DNA of 64,000 nt from positions 62,001 through 126,000 of the forward strand of contig JAPZUE010000034.1 in NCBI GenBank assembly GCA_027533385.1. The letters run 5' to 3'. Under the pieces are notes generated by a model. It saw only the letters and a list, made by a program, of their open reading frames with translations, did not search any database and was not told where the DNA came from. The translations under genes were made by a program, and so were the position numbers. This stretch comes from Rhizobium sp. (GTDB lineage Bacteria; Pseudomonadota; Alphaproteobacteria; Rhizobiales; Rhizobiaceae). Below, in pieces: positions 39,367-48,966 of this stretch; position 1 is the stretch's first letter, and every line of letters begins with the position of its first letter.

Positions 39367-40902
39367 ATGGACAACATCATTCTCGAGATGCGCGGCATCA
39401 CAAAGACATTCCCCGGCGTCAAGGCGCTGGACAATGTCAGCTTCAAGGTGCGCGAGGGCGAGATCCACGCGCTGGTCGGCGAAAACGGTGCCGGAAAGTC
39501 GACGCTGATGAAGGTCCTGAGCGGTGTCTATCCCGCCGGTACCTATGACGGCGACATCTTCTACGACGGCGAAGTCCGTCGCTTCAGCCGGATTTCCGAC
39601 AGCGAACATCTCGGCATCATCATCATTCACCAGGAACTGGCGCTCGTGCCGCTCCTGTCGATCGCCGAGAACATCTTCCTCGGCAACGAAATCGCCCAGA
39701 ATGGTGTGATCCACTGGCCCCAGACCCTTGCGCGGACCAAAGAGCTGCTGGACAAGGTCGGCCTGAAGGATTCACCGTCGACGCGCATCACCGACATCGG
39801 CGTCGGCAAGCAGCAGCTGGTCGAAATCGCCAAGGCACTTTCCAAGAAGGTTCGCCTTCTCATTCTCGACGAGCCGACTGCATCTCTGAACGAGACGGAT
39901 TCGGATGCGCTGCTGACGCTGCTCATGGAGTTCCGCAAACAGGGGATGACGTCGATCATCATCTCCCACAAGCTCAACGAAATTCGCAAGGTCGCCGACC
40001 AGATCACCATCCTGCGAGACGGTGGCACCGTCGAGACGCTCGACTGTCACACCCAGGAGATCACGGAAGACCGGATCATCAAGGGCATGGTCGGCCGTGA
40101 CATGGAAGACCGCTACCCGAAGCGCGAGCCGAAGATCGGCGACGTGCTGCTTGAGGTGAAGAACTGGAACGTCTTCCACCAGAACCATCGCGATCGACAG
40201 TTCCTGCACAATGTCGCCTTCAACGTCCGGGCCGGCGAAGTCGTGGGTATCGCGGGGCTGATGGGCGCCGGACGGACCGAAACGGCGATGAGCATCTTCG
40301 GCAAGTCCTGGGGTCACAAGATCACCGGCGAGGTGCTGATGCATGGCAAGCCGGTCGACGTATCGACGATCCCCAAGGCGATCGATGCCGGCCTCGCCTA
40401 TGTCACGGAAGACCGCAAACATCTCGGTCTGGTGCTGCAGAACAACATCAAGGACAATACCACGCTTGCCAATCTCGACGGCGTGTCGAGCGGCACGGTG
40501 ATCGACGAGCGCAAGGAAGCCAAGGTGGCTGCCGACTACCGGCAGAAGCTCAGGATCCGCTCGCACTCGATCTATCAGGAAGCCGTCAATCTCTCGGGCG
40601 GTAACCAGCAGAAGGTCGTGCTGTCGAAGTGGTTGTTCACCAATCCTGAAATCCTCATCCTCGACGAGCCGACACGCGGCATTGATGTCGGGGCGAAGTT
40701 CGAAATCTACACCATCATCAACCAGCTTGCCGCCGAAGGTAAGGGCATTCTGATGATCTCGTCGGAAATGCCCGAATTGCTCGGCACCTGCGACCGCATC
40801 TACGTCATGAACGAAGGGAGAATCGTCGCGGAACTCACCAAGGAAGAAGCAAGCCAAGAGTCCATCATGCGTGCCATCATGCGCTCTGGGGAGAAACACT
40901 AA
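39367..40902 (+). CDS. gguA: Sugar ABC transporter ATP-binding protein GguA
   Basis: Tandem-ATPase subunit of the CUT2-type monosaccharide importer, 511 residues. The first nucleotide-binding domain has Walker [10 protein letters not shown] at 38-46 and Walker [11 protein letters not shown]; its signature is the degenerate [14 protein letters not shown]. The second domain has an altered Walker A (GLMGAGRTE) that lacks the lysine, but a full LSGGNQQK signature, so as in other MglA/RbsA/XylG proteins one composite site is likely catalytic. The stop codon TAA shares its last base with the gguB ATG. The Agrobacterium name reflects glucose and galactose uptake. Confidence 0.94.
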   Translation: MDNIILEMRGITKTFPGVKALDNVSFKVREGEIHALVGENGAGKSTLMKVLSGVYPAGTYDGDIFYDGEVRRFSRISDSEHLGIIIIHQELALVPLLSIAENIFLGNEIAQNGVIHWPQTLARTKELLDKVGLKDSPSTRITDIGVGKQQLVEIAKALSKKVRLLILDEPTASLNETDSDALLTLLMEFRKQGMTSIIISHKLNEIRKVADQITILRDGGTVETLDCHTQEITEDRIIKGMVGRDMEDRYPKREPKIGDVLLEVKNWNVFHQNHRDRQFLHNVAFNVRAGEVVGIAGLMGAGRTETAMSIFGKSWGHKITGEVLMHGKPVDVSTIPKAIDAGLAYVTEDRKHLGLVLQNNIKDNTTLANLDGVSSGTVIDERKEAKVAADYRQKLRIRSHSIYQEAVNLSGGNQQKVVLSKWLFTNPEILILDEPTRGIDVGAKFEIYTIINQLAAEGKGILMISSEMPELLGTCDRIYVMNEGRIVAELTKEEASQESIMRAIMRSGEKH

Positions 40903-42113
40903 TGGCCATCGACACAAGAACCGAAACCCCCAAGGTCTCCGTGGGTGACTACCTGCGCAACAATATCCGTGAATACGGCCTGCTGCTCGCGCTCGTCATC
41001 ATCATGCTACTGTTCCAGGTCCTGACCGAAGGCGTTCTCTTCCGTCCGGTCAACATCACCAACCTCATTCTGCAGAACTCGTTCATCGTCATCATGGCGC
41101 TCGGCATGTTGCTGATCATCGTGGCGGGTCATATCGACCTGTCGGTCGGCTCCATCGTCGCCTTCATCGGCGGTATATCGGCGATCATGCTGGTGAAGCT
41201 GGAATGGCATTTTGCGCTTGTTGTGCCGCTCTGCCTCGTGCTCGGCGGCCTGATGGGCGCAGCCCAGGGTTACTGGGTTGCCTATCAGAAGATCCCGTCC
41301 TTCATCGTCACGCTCGCCGGCATGCTTGTTTTCCGCGGCCTGACCTATGTCGTTCTGGATGGCCGCCCGATCGGACCGTTCCCGAAGGAATTCACGCTGC
41401 TGTCGACCGGCTTCGTCCCGGACTTCCTGCCGCTCACCAATCCGGATGTCACGGGGATCGTCAACCATGTCGCGATCATCGCGGTGATCGCTCTTGTGGC
41501 GCTCGCCATTTATAGCGGCATGAAGAACCGCCGGCTCAATGACGAGCATGGCACGGAGAACGAGCCCTTCGTCTTCTTCGTGCTGCAGATGGCCATCATC
41601 AGCGTCGTCGCCATCTTCCTCGGTTATCAGCTCGCAACCTATCGCGGTCTGCCGAACGTGCTGATCGTCATGGCAGTTCTGATCGCGCTCTATTCCTTCG
41701 TGACCACGCGCACCACCATCGGCCGCCGTATCTATGCGCTCGGCGGCAATGAAAAGGCGGCGAAGCTCTCTGGTATCAACACCGAACGCCTGATCTTCCT
41801 GGCCTTCGTCAACATGGGTGTTCTCGCAGCACTTGCCGGCATGATCATCGCGGCCCGCCTGAATTCGGCGACCCCGAAGGCCGGTGTCGGCTTCGAACTG
41901 GACGTCATCGCGGCCTGCTTCATCGGCGGCGCCTCGGCTTCCGGCGGCGTGGGCAAGATCACCGGCGCGGTCATCGGCGCCTTCATCATGGGTGTCATGA
42001 ACAACGGCATGTCGATCATGGGTATCGGCATTGACTACCAGCAGCTCATCAAGGGCCTCGTGCTCCTGGCTGCTGTCTTCTTCGACGTCTACAACAAGAA
42101 CAAAGCAGTCTAA
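40902..42113 (+). CDS. gguB: Sugar ABC transporter permease GguB
   Basis: Inner-membrane channel of the ChvE-GguAB importer, 403 residues with about ten hydrophobic segments. NSFIVIMALGMLLIIVAGHIDLSVGSIVAFIGG is the CUT2 permease signature, and the YALGGNEKAAKLSGINTERLIFLAFVNMGVLAALAGMI block is the cytoplasmic coupling region. Compared with typical ribose permeases (about 330 residues) it has extra loops around 190-225 (GMKNRRLNDEHGTENEP), seen also in XylH-like members. It overlaps gguA by one base. gguC begins ten bases after the stop. Confidence 0.94.
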   Translation: MAIDTRTETPKVSVGDYLRNNIREYGLLLALVIIMLLFQVLTEGVLFRPVNITNLILQNSFIVIMALGMLLIIVAGHIDLSVGSIVAFIGGISAIMLVKLEWHFALVVPLCLVLGGLMGAAQGYWVAYQKIPSFIVTLAGMLVFRGLTYVVLDGRPIGPFPKEFTLLSTGFVPDFLPLTNPDVTGIVNHVAIIAVIALVALAIYSGMKNRRLNDEHGTENEPFVFFVLQMAIISVVAIFLGYQLATYRGLPNVLIVMAVLIALYSFVTTRTTIGRRIYALGGNEKAAKLSGINTERLIFLAFVNMGVLAALAGMIIAARLNSATPKAGVGFELDVIAACFIGGASASGGVGKITGAVIGAFIMGVMNNGMSIMGIGIDYQQLIKGLVLLAAVFFDVYNKNKAV

Positions 42114-42123
42114 GGATAGGCTT

Positions 42124-43089
42124 ATGTTTCTCTCGCAATTGAAGGCTGGCGGCATCATTTGCCGCCAGGGTGAGGCTGCGCGCCTTGTCCCAGGATTCAA
42201 AACGACCTACGACCTCGCCAAGGCGGCGATTGCCGCCGGCACCTCGGTCGCAGCCCTCATCGAAAAGCAGGGTGCAGGCAACAGCGTCGACCTCGTCGCA
42301 CTTGCAGCCGATGGCAAGCTCGACTGCCCGGTACGCCATCCCGATCCGGCACATATGTATCTGACCGGTACGGGCCTGACCCACACGGGTTCGGCTTCCG
42401 CCCGCGACAGCATGCATGCCGACACAGCCGGCATGAGCGATTCCATGAAGATGTTCCGCATGGGGCTGGAAGGCGGCAAGCCGAAGCCGGGCGAAACCGG
42501 CGTTCAGCCGGAATGGTTCTACAAGGGCAATGGCTTCAATGCCGTGGCTCCGGGCGACGACCTCATCTCGCCGTCCTTCGCGCTCGATGGCGGCGAAGAG
42601 CCGGAGATGGCCGGCTACTACATCATCGGTGACGATGGCACGGCCCACCGTCTGGGCTTTTCGGTTGCCAACGAGTTTTCCGACCATGTGACCGAGAAGA
42701 TCAACTATCTCTATCTCGCCCATTCGAAGCTGCGCCCGGCCTCGTTTGGTCCGGAACTGCGCGTCGGCGCCCTGCCCGATCATGTCGAGGGTACCTCCCG
42801 CATCCTCCGGGGCGGCAAGACCGTGTGGGAAAAGCCGTTCCTCTCGGGTGAGGCCAACATGTCCCACACGATCGCGAACCTCGAATACCATCATTTCAAA
42901 TACGCGCTGTTCTGCCAGCCGGGCGATCTGCACGTGCATATGTATGGCACGGCGACGCTTTCGGTCGCTGACGGGTTCGTCACGCAGGAAGGCGACATTT
43001 TCGAAATCGTGTCCCCGCAATTCGGGCTCCCGCTGCGCAACCGCCTCGCAAAGGCCGCAGAAGAGACCGTCAAGGTGAAGATGCTCTGA
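42124..43089 (+). CDS. gguC: GguC, FAH-superfamily protein (AraD1-like)
   Basis: Protein of 321 residues from ATG 42124 (MFLSQLKAGGIICRQGEAARLV), encoded with the transporter in Agrobacterium and relatives. It belongs to the fumarylacetoacetate-hydrolase-like superfamily: the C-terminal half shows GYYIIGDDGTAHRLGFSVANEFSDHVTEKINYLYLAHSKLRPASFGPELRVG and SLSVA-type TATLSVADGFVTQEGDIFEI. No signal peptide or membrane span. In this operon the step from 2-keto-3-deoxy-arabonate to alpha-ketoglutaric semialdehyde lacks the usual DapA-type AraD, and GguC is the best candidate to supply it. That is an inference from context and from the AraD1 name used for related proteins. Confidence 0.87.
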   Translation: MFLSQLKAGGIICRQGEAARLVPGFKTTYDLAKAAIAAGTSVAALIEKQGAGNSVDLVALAADGKLDCPVRHPDPAHMYLTGTGLTHTGSASARDSMHADTAGMSDSMKMFRMGLEGGKPKPGETGVQPEWFYKGNGFNAVAPGDDLISPSFALDGGEEPEMAGYYIIGDDGTAHRLGFSVANEFSDHVTEKINYLYLAHSKLRPASFGPELRVGALPDHVEGTSRILRGGKTVWEKPFLSGEANMSHTIANLEYHHFKYALFCQPGDLHVHMYGTATLSVADGFVTQEGDIFEIVSPQFGLPLRNRLAKAAEETVKVKML

Positions 43090-43139
43090 GCGGATCGGTT
43101 TGATCGACCCGCCCATTTTCCAGAGACAGGACGAAAGCC

Positions 43140-44885
43140 ATGAGCAAGTTCAAACCGGCGGCCTGGCCGCGCCAACTGAGATCCCAGCACTGGTATGGTG
43201 GCACGTCGCGTGACACCATCTATCACCGCGGCTGGCTGAAGAACCAGGGACATCCGCACGATCTGTTCGACGGACGCCCGGTCATCGGCATCCTCAACAC
43301 CTGGTCTGACCTGACACCCTGCAATGGCCATCTGCGTGAACTGGCCGAAAAGGTGAAGGCCGGCGTCTGGGAGGCCGGCGGCTTCCCGGTCGAAATCCCG
43401 GTGTTCTCTGCGTCGGAAAACACCTTCCGCCCGACGGCCATGATGTATCGCAACCTCGCGGCGCTTGCTGTCGAGGAAGCCATGCGCGCGCAGCCGATCG
43501 ATGGCGCCGTCCTGCTGGTCGGCTGTGACAAGACCACGCCGTCGCTGGTGATGGCTGCCGCCTCCACCGACCTTCCGTCCATCGTCGTGACGGGTGGCCC
43601 AATGCTCAACGGCTATTTCCGTGGTGAGCGCGTCGGATCCGGCACGCATCTCTGGAAGTTCTCCGAAGCCGTGAAGGCCGGCGAGATGACCCAGGAAGAG
43701 TTCCTCGAGGCGGAAGCCTCGATGTCGCGCTCCACGGGGACCTGCAACACCATGGGAACGGCCTCGACGATGGCGTCGATGGTCGAAGCGCTTGGCATGG
43801 CCCTGTCCGGCAATGCGGCCATCCCCGCCGTCGACAGCCGCCGCAAGGTGATGGCCCAGCTCTCGGGTCGCCGCATCGTGCAGATGGTCAAGGATGACCT
43901 GAAGCCCTCCGACATCATGACCAAGGAAGCCTTCGAGAACGCAATCCGTGTCAATGGTGCGATCGGCGGTTCGACCAATGCCGTCGTGCACATGCTTGCC
44001 ATGGCGGGTCGCGTTGGCATCGATCTGACGCTTGACGACTGGGACCGCCTCGGCCGCGATGTTCCGATGATCGTCAACCTGATGCCATCGGGCAAATACC
44101 TGATGGAAGAGTTCTTCTATGCCGGCGGTCTGCCCGTCGTCATCAAGATGCTCGGCGAAGCCGGCAAGCTGCACAAGGATGCCCTTACCGTCTCCGGCGA
44201 AACCATCTGGGATGAAGTCAAGGATGTCCGCAACTGGAACGAAGACGTCATCCTGCCGGTCGAGAAAGCACTGACCCCCCAGGGCGGCATTGTCGTCCTG
44301 CGCGGCAACCTCGCGCCCAAGGGCTGTGTCCTGAAGCCGTCGGCCGCGTCTGCGCATCTGATGAAGCATCGTGGTCGTGCGGTGGTCTTCGAAGACATCG
44401 ACGACTACAAGGCGAAGATCAACGACGAGGCGCTCGATATCGACGAAACCTGCGTCATGGTTCTCAAATACTGTGGTCCGCGCGGATATCCGGGCATGGC
44501 CGAAGTCGGCAATATGGGCCTGCCGCCCAAGGTGCTGCGCAAGGGCATCACCGACATGGTGCGCATATCGGATGCCCGCATGTCCGGCACGGCCTATGGC
44601 ACGGTTCTCCTGCACACCTCGCCGGAAGCCGCGCGCGGTGGTCCGCTGGCGATCGTCAAGAATGGCGACTTCATCGAAGTCGATGTCGAAGCCCGTCGCG
44701 TACACCTCGACATCTCGGATGAGGAAATGCAGCGCCGTCTCGCCGATTGGCGTCCGCCGGTCGAGCCGCCGGCCAGCGGCTACGCTAAGCTCTTCCACGA
44801 TCACGTCGAAGGTGCCGATACCGGCGCCGACTTCGACTTCCTGAAGGGCTGCCGCGGTTCGCCGGTCGGCAAGGACGCACACTGA
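43140..44885 (+). CDS. L-arabinonate/D-galactonate-type sugar-acid dehydratase (IlvD/Edd family)
   Basis: Iron-sulfur dehydratase of 581 residues closely matching the structurally known Rhizobium leguminosarum L-arabinonate dehydratase. [2Fe-2S] ligands are C61 (DLTPCNGH), C129 (VGCDKTTPS) and C202 (TGTCNTMG), with the metal-binding carboxylated lysine K131. MSGTAYG near residue 482 supplies the catalytic serine. It converts L-arabinonate, and in homologues D-galactonate or D-fuconate, to the 2-keto-3-deoxy acid. It starts 50 bp after gguC and ends 11 bp before the dehydrogenase gene. I give no symbol because araC is ambiguous with the E. coli regulator. Confidence 0.9.
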   Translation: MSKFKPAAWPRQLRSQHWYGGTSRDTIYHRGWLKNQGHPHDLFDGRPVIGILNTWSDLTPCNGHLRELAEKVKAGVWEAGGFPVEIPVFSASENTFRPTAMMYRNLAALAVEEAMRAQPIDGAVLLVGCDKTTPSLVMAAASTDLPSIVVTGGPMLNGYFRGERVGSGTHLWKFSEAVKAGEMTQEEFLEAEASMSRSTGTCNTMGTASTMASMVEALGMALSGNAAIPAVDSRRKVMAQLSGRRIVQMVKDDLKPSDIMTKEAFENAIRVNGAIGGSTNAVVHMLAMAGRVGIDLTLDDWDRLGRDVPMIVNLMPSGKYLMEEFFYAGGLPVVIKMLGEAGKLHKDALTVSGETIWDEVKDVRNWNEDVILPVEKALTPQGGIVVLRGNLAPKGCVLKPSAASAHLMKHRGRAVVFEDIDDYKAKINDEALDIDETCVMVLKYCGPRGYPGMAEVGNMGLPPKVLRKGITDMVRISDARMSGTAYGTVLLHTSPEAARGGPLAIVKNGDFIEVDVEARRVHLDISDEEMQRRLADWRPPVEPPASGYAKLFHDHVEGADTGADFDFLKGCRGSPVGKDAH

Positions 44886-44896
44886 GGAACCGGATC

Positions 44897-45826
44897 ATGG
44901 CAGATCGTATTCCGCTCGCGCTTGTCGGCATCGGCAAGATCGCCCGCGACCAGCATATCCCGTCGATCGCAGGCGGTGACGACTTTGTCGTCGCCGCCGG
45001 TGTTAGCCGGCACGGCAAGATCGAGGGTGCCGAGAACTTCACCGACTTCGATGCCTTCCTGGCCGCCCGACCGGACATCAAGGTCGTATCGCTCTGCACG
45101 CCGCCGGAAGTGCGGTTCAACATGGCGAAGGCTGCAATTGCAGCCGGTCGTCACGTGCTGATGGAAAAGCCGCCGGCAACCACGCTCGGCGAGGCAGAGG
45201 CGCTTTCGGAACTCGCTGCCAAGGCCGGTGTGACGCTCTTTGCCACCTGGCATTCCCGCTTTGCGCTCGGTGTCGAGCCTGCTCGCCAGTGGCTCTCGGA
45301 CAAGGTCATCCAGTCGATTTCGATTGTCTGGAAGGAAGACGTCCGCCGCTGGCATCCGGGACAGGCCTGGATCTGGGAGCCGGGTGGTTTCGGCGTCTTC
45401 GATCCCGGCATCAATGCCCTTTCCATCCTGACCGAGATCGTTCCCGGCCATATCATGGTCGAGAAGTCGGTTCTCGAGTTCCCCGAAAACAAGAAGCAGC
45501 CGATCGCCGCTTCCATCGCCATGCGGACCGTCGAAGGCGCGCCTGTTACGGCCGAATTCGACTGGCGACAGGAAGGCCCGCAGACGTGGGACATCACAGT
45601 CCAGACGAATGCCGGCGAATTGCGTCTTTCAAAGGGTGGCTCGGAACTCTATATCGGGGGAGGCGAGCAGGCGTCCGGGCCGGACCGCGAATATGCGGGC
45701 ATCTACGAACGCTTCGCCAAGCTCATCCGCTCCCGCCAGAGCGACACCGACTATCAGCCGCTGCGCATCGTGGCGGATTCGTTCCTCTGCGGGGAACGGA
45801 AGGTCGTCGCTTCCTTCGAAGACTAA
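44897..45826 (+). CDS. Gfo/Idh/MocA-type L-arabinose / D-galactose 1-dehydrogenase
   Basis: NAD(P)-dependent aldose 1-dehydrogenase, 309 residues, the same length as Azospirillum L-arabinose 1-dehydrogenase and very similar in its key segments: VGIGKIARDQHIPSI (dinucleotide binding), VLMEKPP (catalytic lysine region), TLFATWHSRFALGVEPAR, SIVWKEDVRRWHPGQAWIWEPGGFGVFDPGINALSI. It oxidises the sugar at C1 to the lactone. No lactonase (SMP-30 or gluconolactonase) gene lies in the cluster, so lactone hydrolysis must be spontaneous or encoded elsewhere. The neighbouring dehydratase and dehydrogenase support both pentose and galactose as substrates. Confidence 0.9.
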   Translation: MADRIPLALVGIGKIARDQHIPSIAGGDDFVVAAGVSRHGKIEGAENFTDFDAFLAARPDIKVVSLCTPPEVRFNMAKAAIAAGRHVLMEKPPATTLGEAEALSELAAKAGVTLFATWHSRFALGVEPARQWLSDKVIQSISIVWKEDVRRWHPGQAWIWEPGGFGVFDPGINALSILTEIVPGHIMVEKSVLEFPENKKQPIAASIAMRTVEGAPVTAEFDWRQEGPQTWDITVQTNAGELRLSKGGSELYIGGGEQASGPDREYAGIYERFAKLIRSRQSDTDYQPLRIVADSFLCGERKVVASFED

Positions 45827-45846
45827 GACAAGAGGAGGCCCATTCC

Positions 45847-47361
45847 ATGGCCTATACACCGACCGGAAAACACCTGATCGCCGGCACTTGGGTTGCCAGC
45901 ACGGATACCTTTGCCTCGTCGCCGGCCACGGGCCCCTCCCATACCTTCTCCAAGGGCACGCCTGCGCTTGTCGACCAGGCCGTCAAGGCGGCTGAAGAAG
46001 CCTTCGAGACCTATGCCTATTCGAGCCGTGAAGAACGTGCTGCCTTCCTCGATGCGATCGCGGAGGAAATCGACGCACGCGGCGATGCAATCACGGAGAT
46101 CGGCAGCCAGGAAACCGGCCTGCCGGAAGCGCGTCTGATCGGCGAGCGCGGCCGCACCGTCGGCCAGCTCCGCCTGTTTGCCGCGCATATCCGCAAGGGC
46201 GACTATCTCGACCGTCGCCATGATGAAGCGCTGCCCGACCGCAAGCCCTTGCCGCGTCCGGACCTGAAGATGGTCCAGCGGCCCATCGGTCCTGTCGCCG
46301 TCTTCGGTGCTTCCAACTTCCCGCTCGCTTTTTCGACGGCTGGTGGCGATACCGCAGCAGCGCTTGCTGCCGGCTGCCCCGTTGTCGTCAAGGCGCATGA
46401 TGCCCATCCGGGCACGGGTGAAATCGTGGCGTCGGCCATCGATGCTGCTATCAAGCGCTGCGGCGTTCACCCGGGCGTCTTCTCGCTCGTCCATGGCGGC
46501 AGCCGTGATGTGGGCCAGGCTCTTGTCCAGCATCCGCTGATCAAGGCCGTCGGCTTCACCGGTTCGCTCGGTGGCGGTCGCGCGCTTTTCGATCTTTGCG
46601 CCCAGCGCCCCGAGCCCATCCCGTTCTTCGGCGAGCTCGGCTCTGTCAACCCGATGTTCATGCTGCCCAAGGCCGTCGCCGTCCGTGGTGAAGCCATCGC
46701 CAAGGGCTGGGTTGCTTCGCTCACCATGGGTGCCGGCCAGTTCTGCACCAATCCGGGGATTGTCGTCCTGCTGAAGGGCGTAGATGCGGACAAGTATGTC
46801 GAAACGGCTACGGAGGCCCTGTCGGCCGTCGGCCCGCAGACCATGCTGACCAACGGCATCGCCGACGCCTATCGCAAGGGTGCAACCCGGACCGCCGGCA
46901 CGGAAGGTGTTCGGTCGCTTCTGACCTCCACTTGCGACCTGCGCAATGCGACCCCCTATCTCTTCCAGACGACTGCGAAGGACTGGCTCGACAACCACGT
47001 GCTCGGCGAGGAAGTCTTCGGACCGCTGGGCCTGATGGTGATCGCCGACAGCGAAGACGAAATGGTCGCCATGGCCCGCAGCCTGTCCGGTCAGCTGACA
47101 GCGTCGATCCACGTCGCCGAAGGCGATGAGCCGGTCGCGAAGCGGCTGATGCCGATCCTGGAGCGCAAGGCCGGCCGCGTGCTGGCCAACGGTTTCCCGA
47201 CCGGCGTCGAAGTGGCCGACTCCATGGTTCATGGCGGCCCCTACCCGGCTTCGACCAATTTCGGTGCCACGTCGGTCGGTACGCTGTCGATCCGCCGCTT
47301 CCTGCGGCCGGTCTGCTTCCAGGATATCCCGGCATCCCTGCTGCCGATCGATCTCGCCTGA
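45847..47361 (+). CDS. Alpha-ketoglutaric semialdehyde dehydrogenase
   Basis: Aldehyde dehydrogenase of 504 residues that would oxidise 2-oxoglutarate semialdehyde to 2-oxoglutarate, the last step of the Weimberg-type pathway. The catalytic cysteine is C300 (MGAGQFCTNPG) and the general base E263 (FFGELGSVNP). The KGSADH subgroup features are the MAYTPTGKHLIAGTWV start, GAVGFTGS-like KAVGFTGSLGGGRALFDL and the ending FPTGVEVADSMVHGGPYPASTNFGATSVGTLSIRRFLRPVCFQD. ATG 45847 is preceded by GAGGAGG. The frame is open much further upstream (to 45289) but that is the shadow of the dehydrogenase gene and was rejected. dgoK starts nine bases after the stop. Confidence 0.9.
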   Translation: MAYTPTGKHLIAGTWVASTDTFASSPATGPSHTFSKGTPALVDQAVKAAEEAFETYAYSSREERAAFLDAIAEEIDARGDAITEIGSQETGLPEARLIGERGRTVGQLRLFAAHIRKGDYLDRRHDEALPDRKPLPRPDLKMVQRPIGPVAVFGASNFPLAFSTAGGDTAAALAAGCPVVVKAHDAHPGTGEIVASAIDAAIKRCGVHPGVFSLVHGGSRDVGQALVQHPLIKAVGFTGSLGGGRALFDLCAQRPEPIPFFGELGSVNPMFMLPKAVAVRGEAIAKGWVASLTMGAGQFCTNPGIVVLLKGVDADKYVETATEALSAVGPQTMLTNGIADAYRKGATRTAGTEGVRSLLTSTCDLRNATPYLFQTTAKDWLDNHVLGEEVFGPLGLMVIADSEDEMVAMARSLSGQLTASIHVAEGDEPVAKRLMPILERKAGRVLANGFPTGVEVADSMVHGGPYPASTNFGATSVGTLSIRRFLRPVCFQDIPASLLPIDLA

Positions 47362-47370
47362 GGAGCCGAC

Positions 47371-48303
47371 GTGACCGGATCACCGTTTGCCGCGCTCGTC
47401 GATTGGGGCACCAGCAACCTGCGCATCTGGCTCGTCGATGGCCAGGGTGGGGTGATCGGTGAGAGACAATCGTCCGAAGGCATGGGCAGCCTGGACAAGG
47501 CTGCCTATCCCGCCGTTCTGGAGAGCCATCTTTCGGCTCTCGGAGCCTCCGCAGATTTGCCCGTCGTCATTGCCGGCATGGCCGGGGCGCGTACCGGATG
47601 GCGCGAAGCGCCCTACGTTGAAACACCGGCGCCTCTGGTCGGTCTTTTCCAGCACGCTGTGCAGCCGGAAGGGGCTAGCCGTCCTGTCTATATCCTGCCG
47701 GGTGTCTGTCAGCGCGAGGGTGGCGCCTATGACGTGATGCGCGGCGAGGAAACCCAGCTGGCCGGCGCGCTCGAACAAGGGCTGGACAATGCCCTCTTCT
47801 GCCTTCCCGGAACCCATTCCAAATGGGCGCTCGTCGAGCAAGGTCAGGTTCGCCGCTTCTCCACCGTCATGACGGGAGAGTTGTTTCATCTGATTAGCCG
47901 GCAATCGATCCTGCGTCTCTCCGTTCCGGAGGATGGCGATGCCGAAGCGGATGCCGATATTTTCGACGCCGCCGTTGAACAGGCGCTTGCGCCCGGATTC
48001 GCCCTGACATCGGTGCTTTTTTCGATCCGCGCCGAGGGCCTGCTGGCCGGCCAGGGGGCGAAGGTCAACCCCGCAGCCCGTCTCTCCGGTCTTCTGATCG
48101 GTGCAGAAATCGCGGCTATTCGTGATGACCTTCTGCGCCACGGGAAGGCCTATCTGATCGGGACCGGCAAGCTTACCCGTCTCTATGCGCGCGCCATCAC
48201 CAAGGCCGGCGGTGAGCCTGTGCTGCTCGATGGCGGCCTTCTCGTGCGTCGGGGCCTGCTCGCGTCGGCCCTTTCGCTTTTCGACCACGAATTCAAGGAC
48301 TGA
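47371..48303 (+). CDS. dgoK: 2-dehydro-3-deoxygalactonokinase DgoK
   Basis: Kinase of the DeLey-Doudoroff galactose route: 2-keto-3-deoxygalactonate plus ATP to its 6-phosphate. It is 310 residues from a GTG at 47371 with Shine-Dalgarno AGGAG. The ASKHA-type start VDWGTSNLRIWLVDGQGG is followed by GMGSLDKAA, VVIAGMAGARTGWREAPYVETPA, ILPGVCQREGGAYDVMRGEETQLAGAL and FCLPGTHSKWALVEQGQVRRFSTVMTGELFHLI, all DgoK blocks. The dgoA ATG is three bases after its stop, so they are co-translated. Confidence 0.93.
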   Translation: MTGSPFAALVDWGTSNLRIWLVDGQGGVIGERQSSEGMGSLDKAAYPAVLESHLSALGASADLPVVIAGMAGARTGWREAPYVETPAPLVGLFQHAVQPEGASRPVYILPGVCQREGGAYDVMRGEETQLAGALEQGLDNALFCLPGTHSKWALVEQGQVRRFSTVMTGELFHLISRQSILRLSVPEDGDAEADADIFDAAVEQALAPGFALTSVLFSIRAEGLLAGQGAKVNPAARLSGLLIGAEIAAIRDDLLRHGKAYLIGTGKLTRLYARAITKAGGEPVLLDGGLLVRRGLLASALSLFDHEFKD

Positions 48304-48306
48304 ACG

Positions 48307-48939
48307 ATGACCGCATCCGTTGCCTGGCCCGCGCTTCGTCGCAACCTCGTCGCCATCCTGCGTGGCATCAAGCCGACCGAAATCGAGGCGACCGTTGACG
48401 CTCTCGTCGAAGCCGGCTTTGAAGCGATCGAAGTTCCGCTGAACTCACCCGATCCCTTTGTCTCGATCGAGAAGGCCCGCAAGCGTGCGCCGTCAAATGT
48501 TCTGATCGGTGCCGGCACGGTTCTTGAGGTGGCACAGGTCGATCGTCTCCATGATGTTGGAGGAAACCTGCTGGTGACCCCGAATGTCGAGCCGGATGTG
48601 ATTCGCCGCGCCGTCGCCCATGGCATGGTGGCGATGCCGGGTGTGTTTACCCCGACTGAGGCCCTGCTCGCGGCCAAGTGCGGTGCGGCAGCGCTCAAGT
48701 TCTTTCCGGCCAGCGTTCTTGGCCCGGCCGGAATCTCGGCGATCAAGGCCATCCTCCCGCCGCACCTGCCGCTTGGTGCGGTCGGCGGTGTTTCGGATGC
48801 CAATTTTGCGGATTACTGGAACGTCGGTGTGCGCGCGTTCGGTCTCGGTTCCAGCCTGTACAAGCCGGGTGACGATGCGAAACTCATCGGCGAGCGGGCG
48901 ACCAAGAGCGTGAAAGCCTACGACGCCCTGCAGGGCTGA
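48307..48939 (+). CDS. dgoA: 2-dehydro-3-deoxy-6-phosphogalactonate aldolase DgoA
   Basis: Class I aldolase splitting 2-keto-3-deoxy-6-phosphogalactonate to pyruvate and glyceraldehyde-3-phosphate. It is 210 residues in the KDPG-aldolase fold: LVAILRGIKP, catalytic glutamate E42 in FEAIEVPLNSP, Schiff-base lysine K131 in AALKFFPAS, then GAVGGVS and the phosphate-binding FGLGSSLY. The IEVPLNSPDP motif and the preceding dgoK favour the galactonate over the gluconate version (Eda). It is the last gene of the sugar cluster, ending at a clear terminator. Confidence 0.92.
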   Translation: MTASVAWPALRRNLVAILRGIKPTEIEATVDALVEAGFEAIEVPLNSPDPFVSIEKARKRAPSNVLIGAGTVLEVAQVDRLHDVGGNLLVTPNVEPDVIRRAVAHGMVAMPGVFTPTEALLAAKCGAAALKFFPASVLGPAGISAIKAILPPHLPLGAVGGVSDANFADYWNVGVRAFGLGSSLYKPGDDAKLIGERATKSVKAYDALQG

Positions 48940-48966
48940 GGCTCCACATCATCAACGAGGATTGGA

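Noticed and set aside
42891..44882. 663-codon open frame antisense to the sugar-acid dehydratase gene
   Set aside because: It mirrors the codon pattern of the real gene; high GC at third positions suppresses stops in the opposite frame. The translation is His/Arg/Asp-rich with no family resemblance.
45289..45846. N-terminal extension of the semialdehyde dehydrogenase frame
   Set aside because: This part is out of frame with the real dehydrogenase gene it overlaps and reads as arginine/proline-rich non-family sequence; ATG 45847 has a proper ribosome site.
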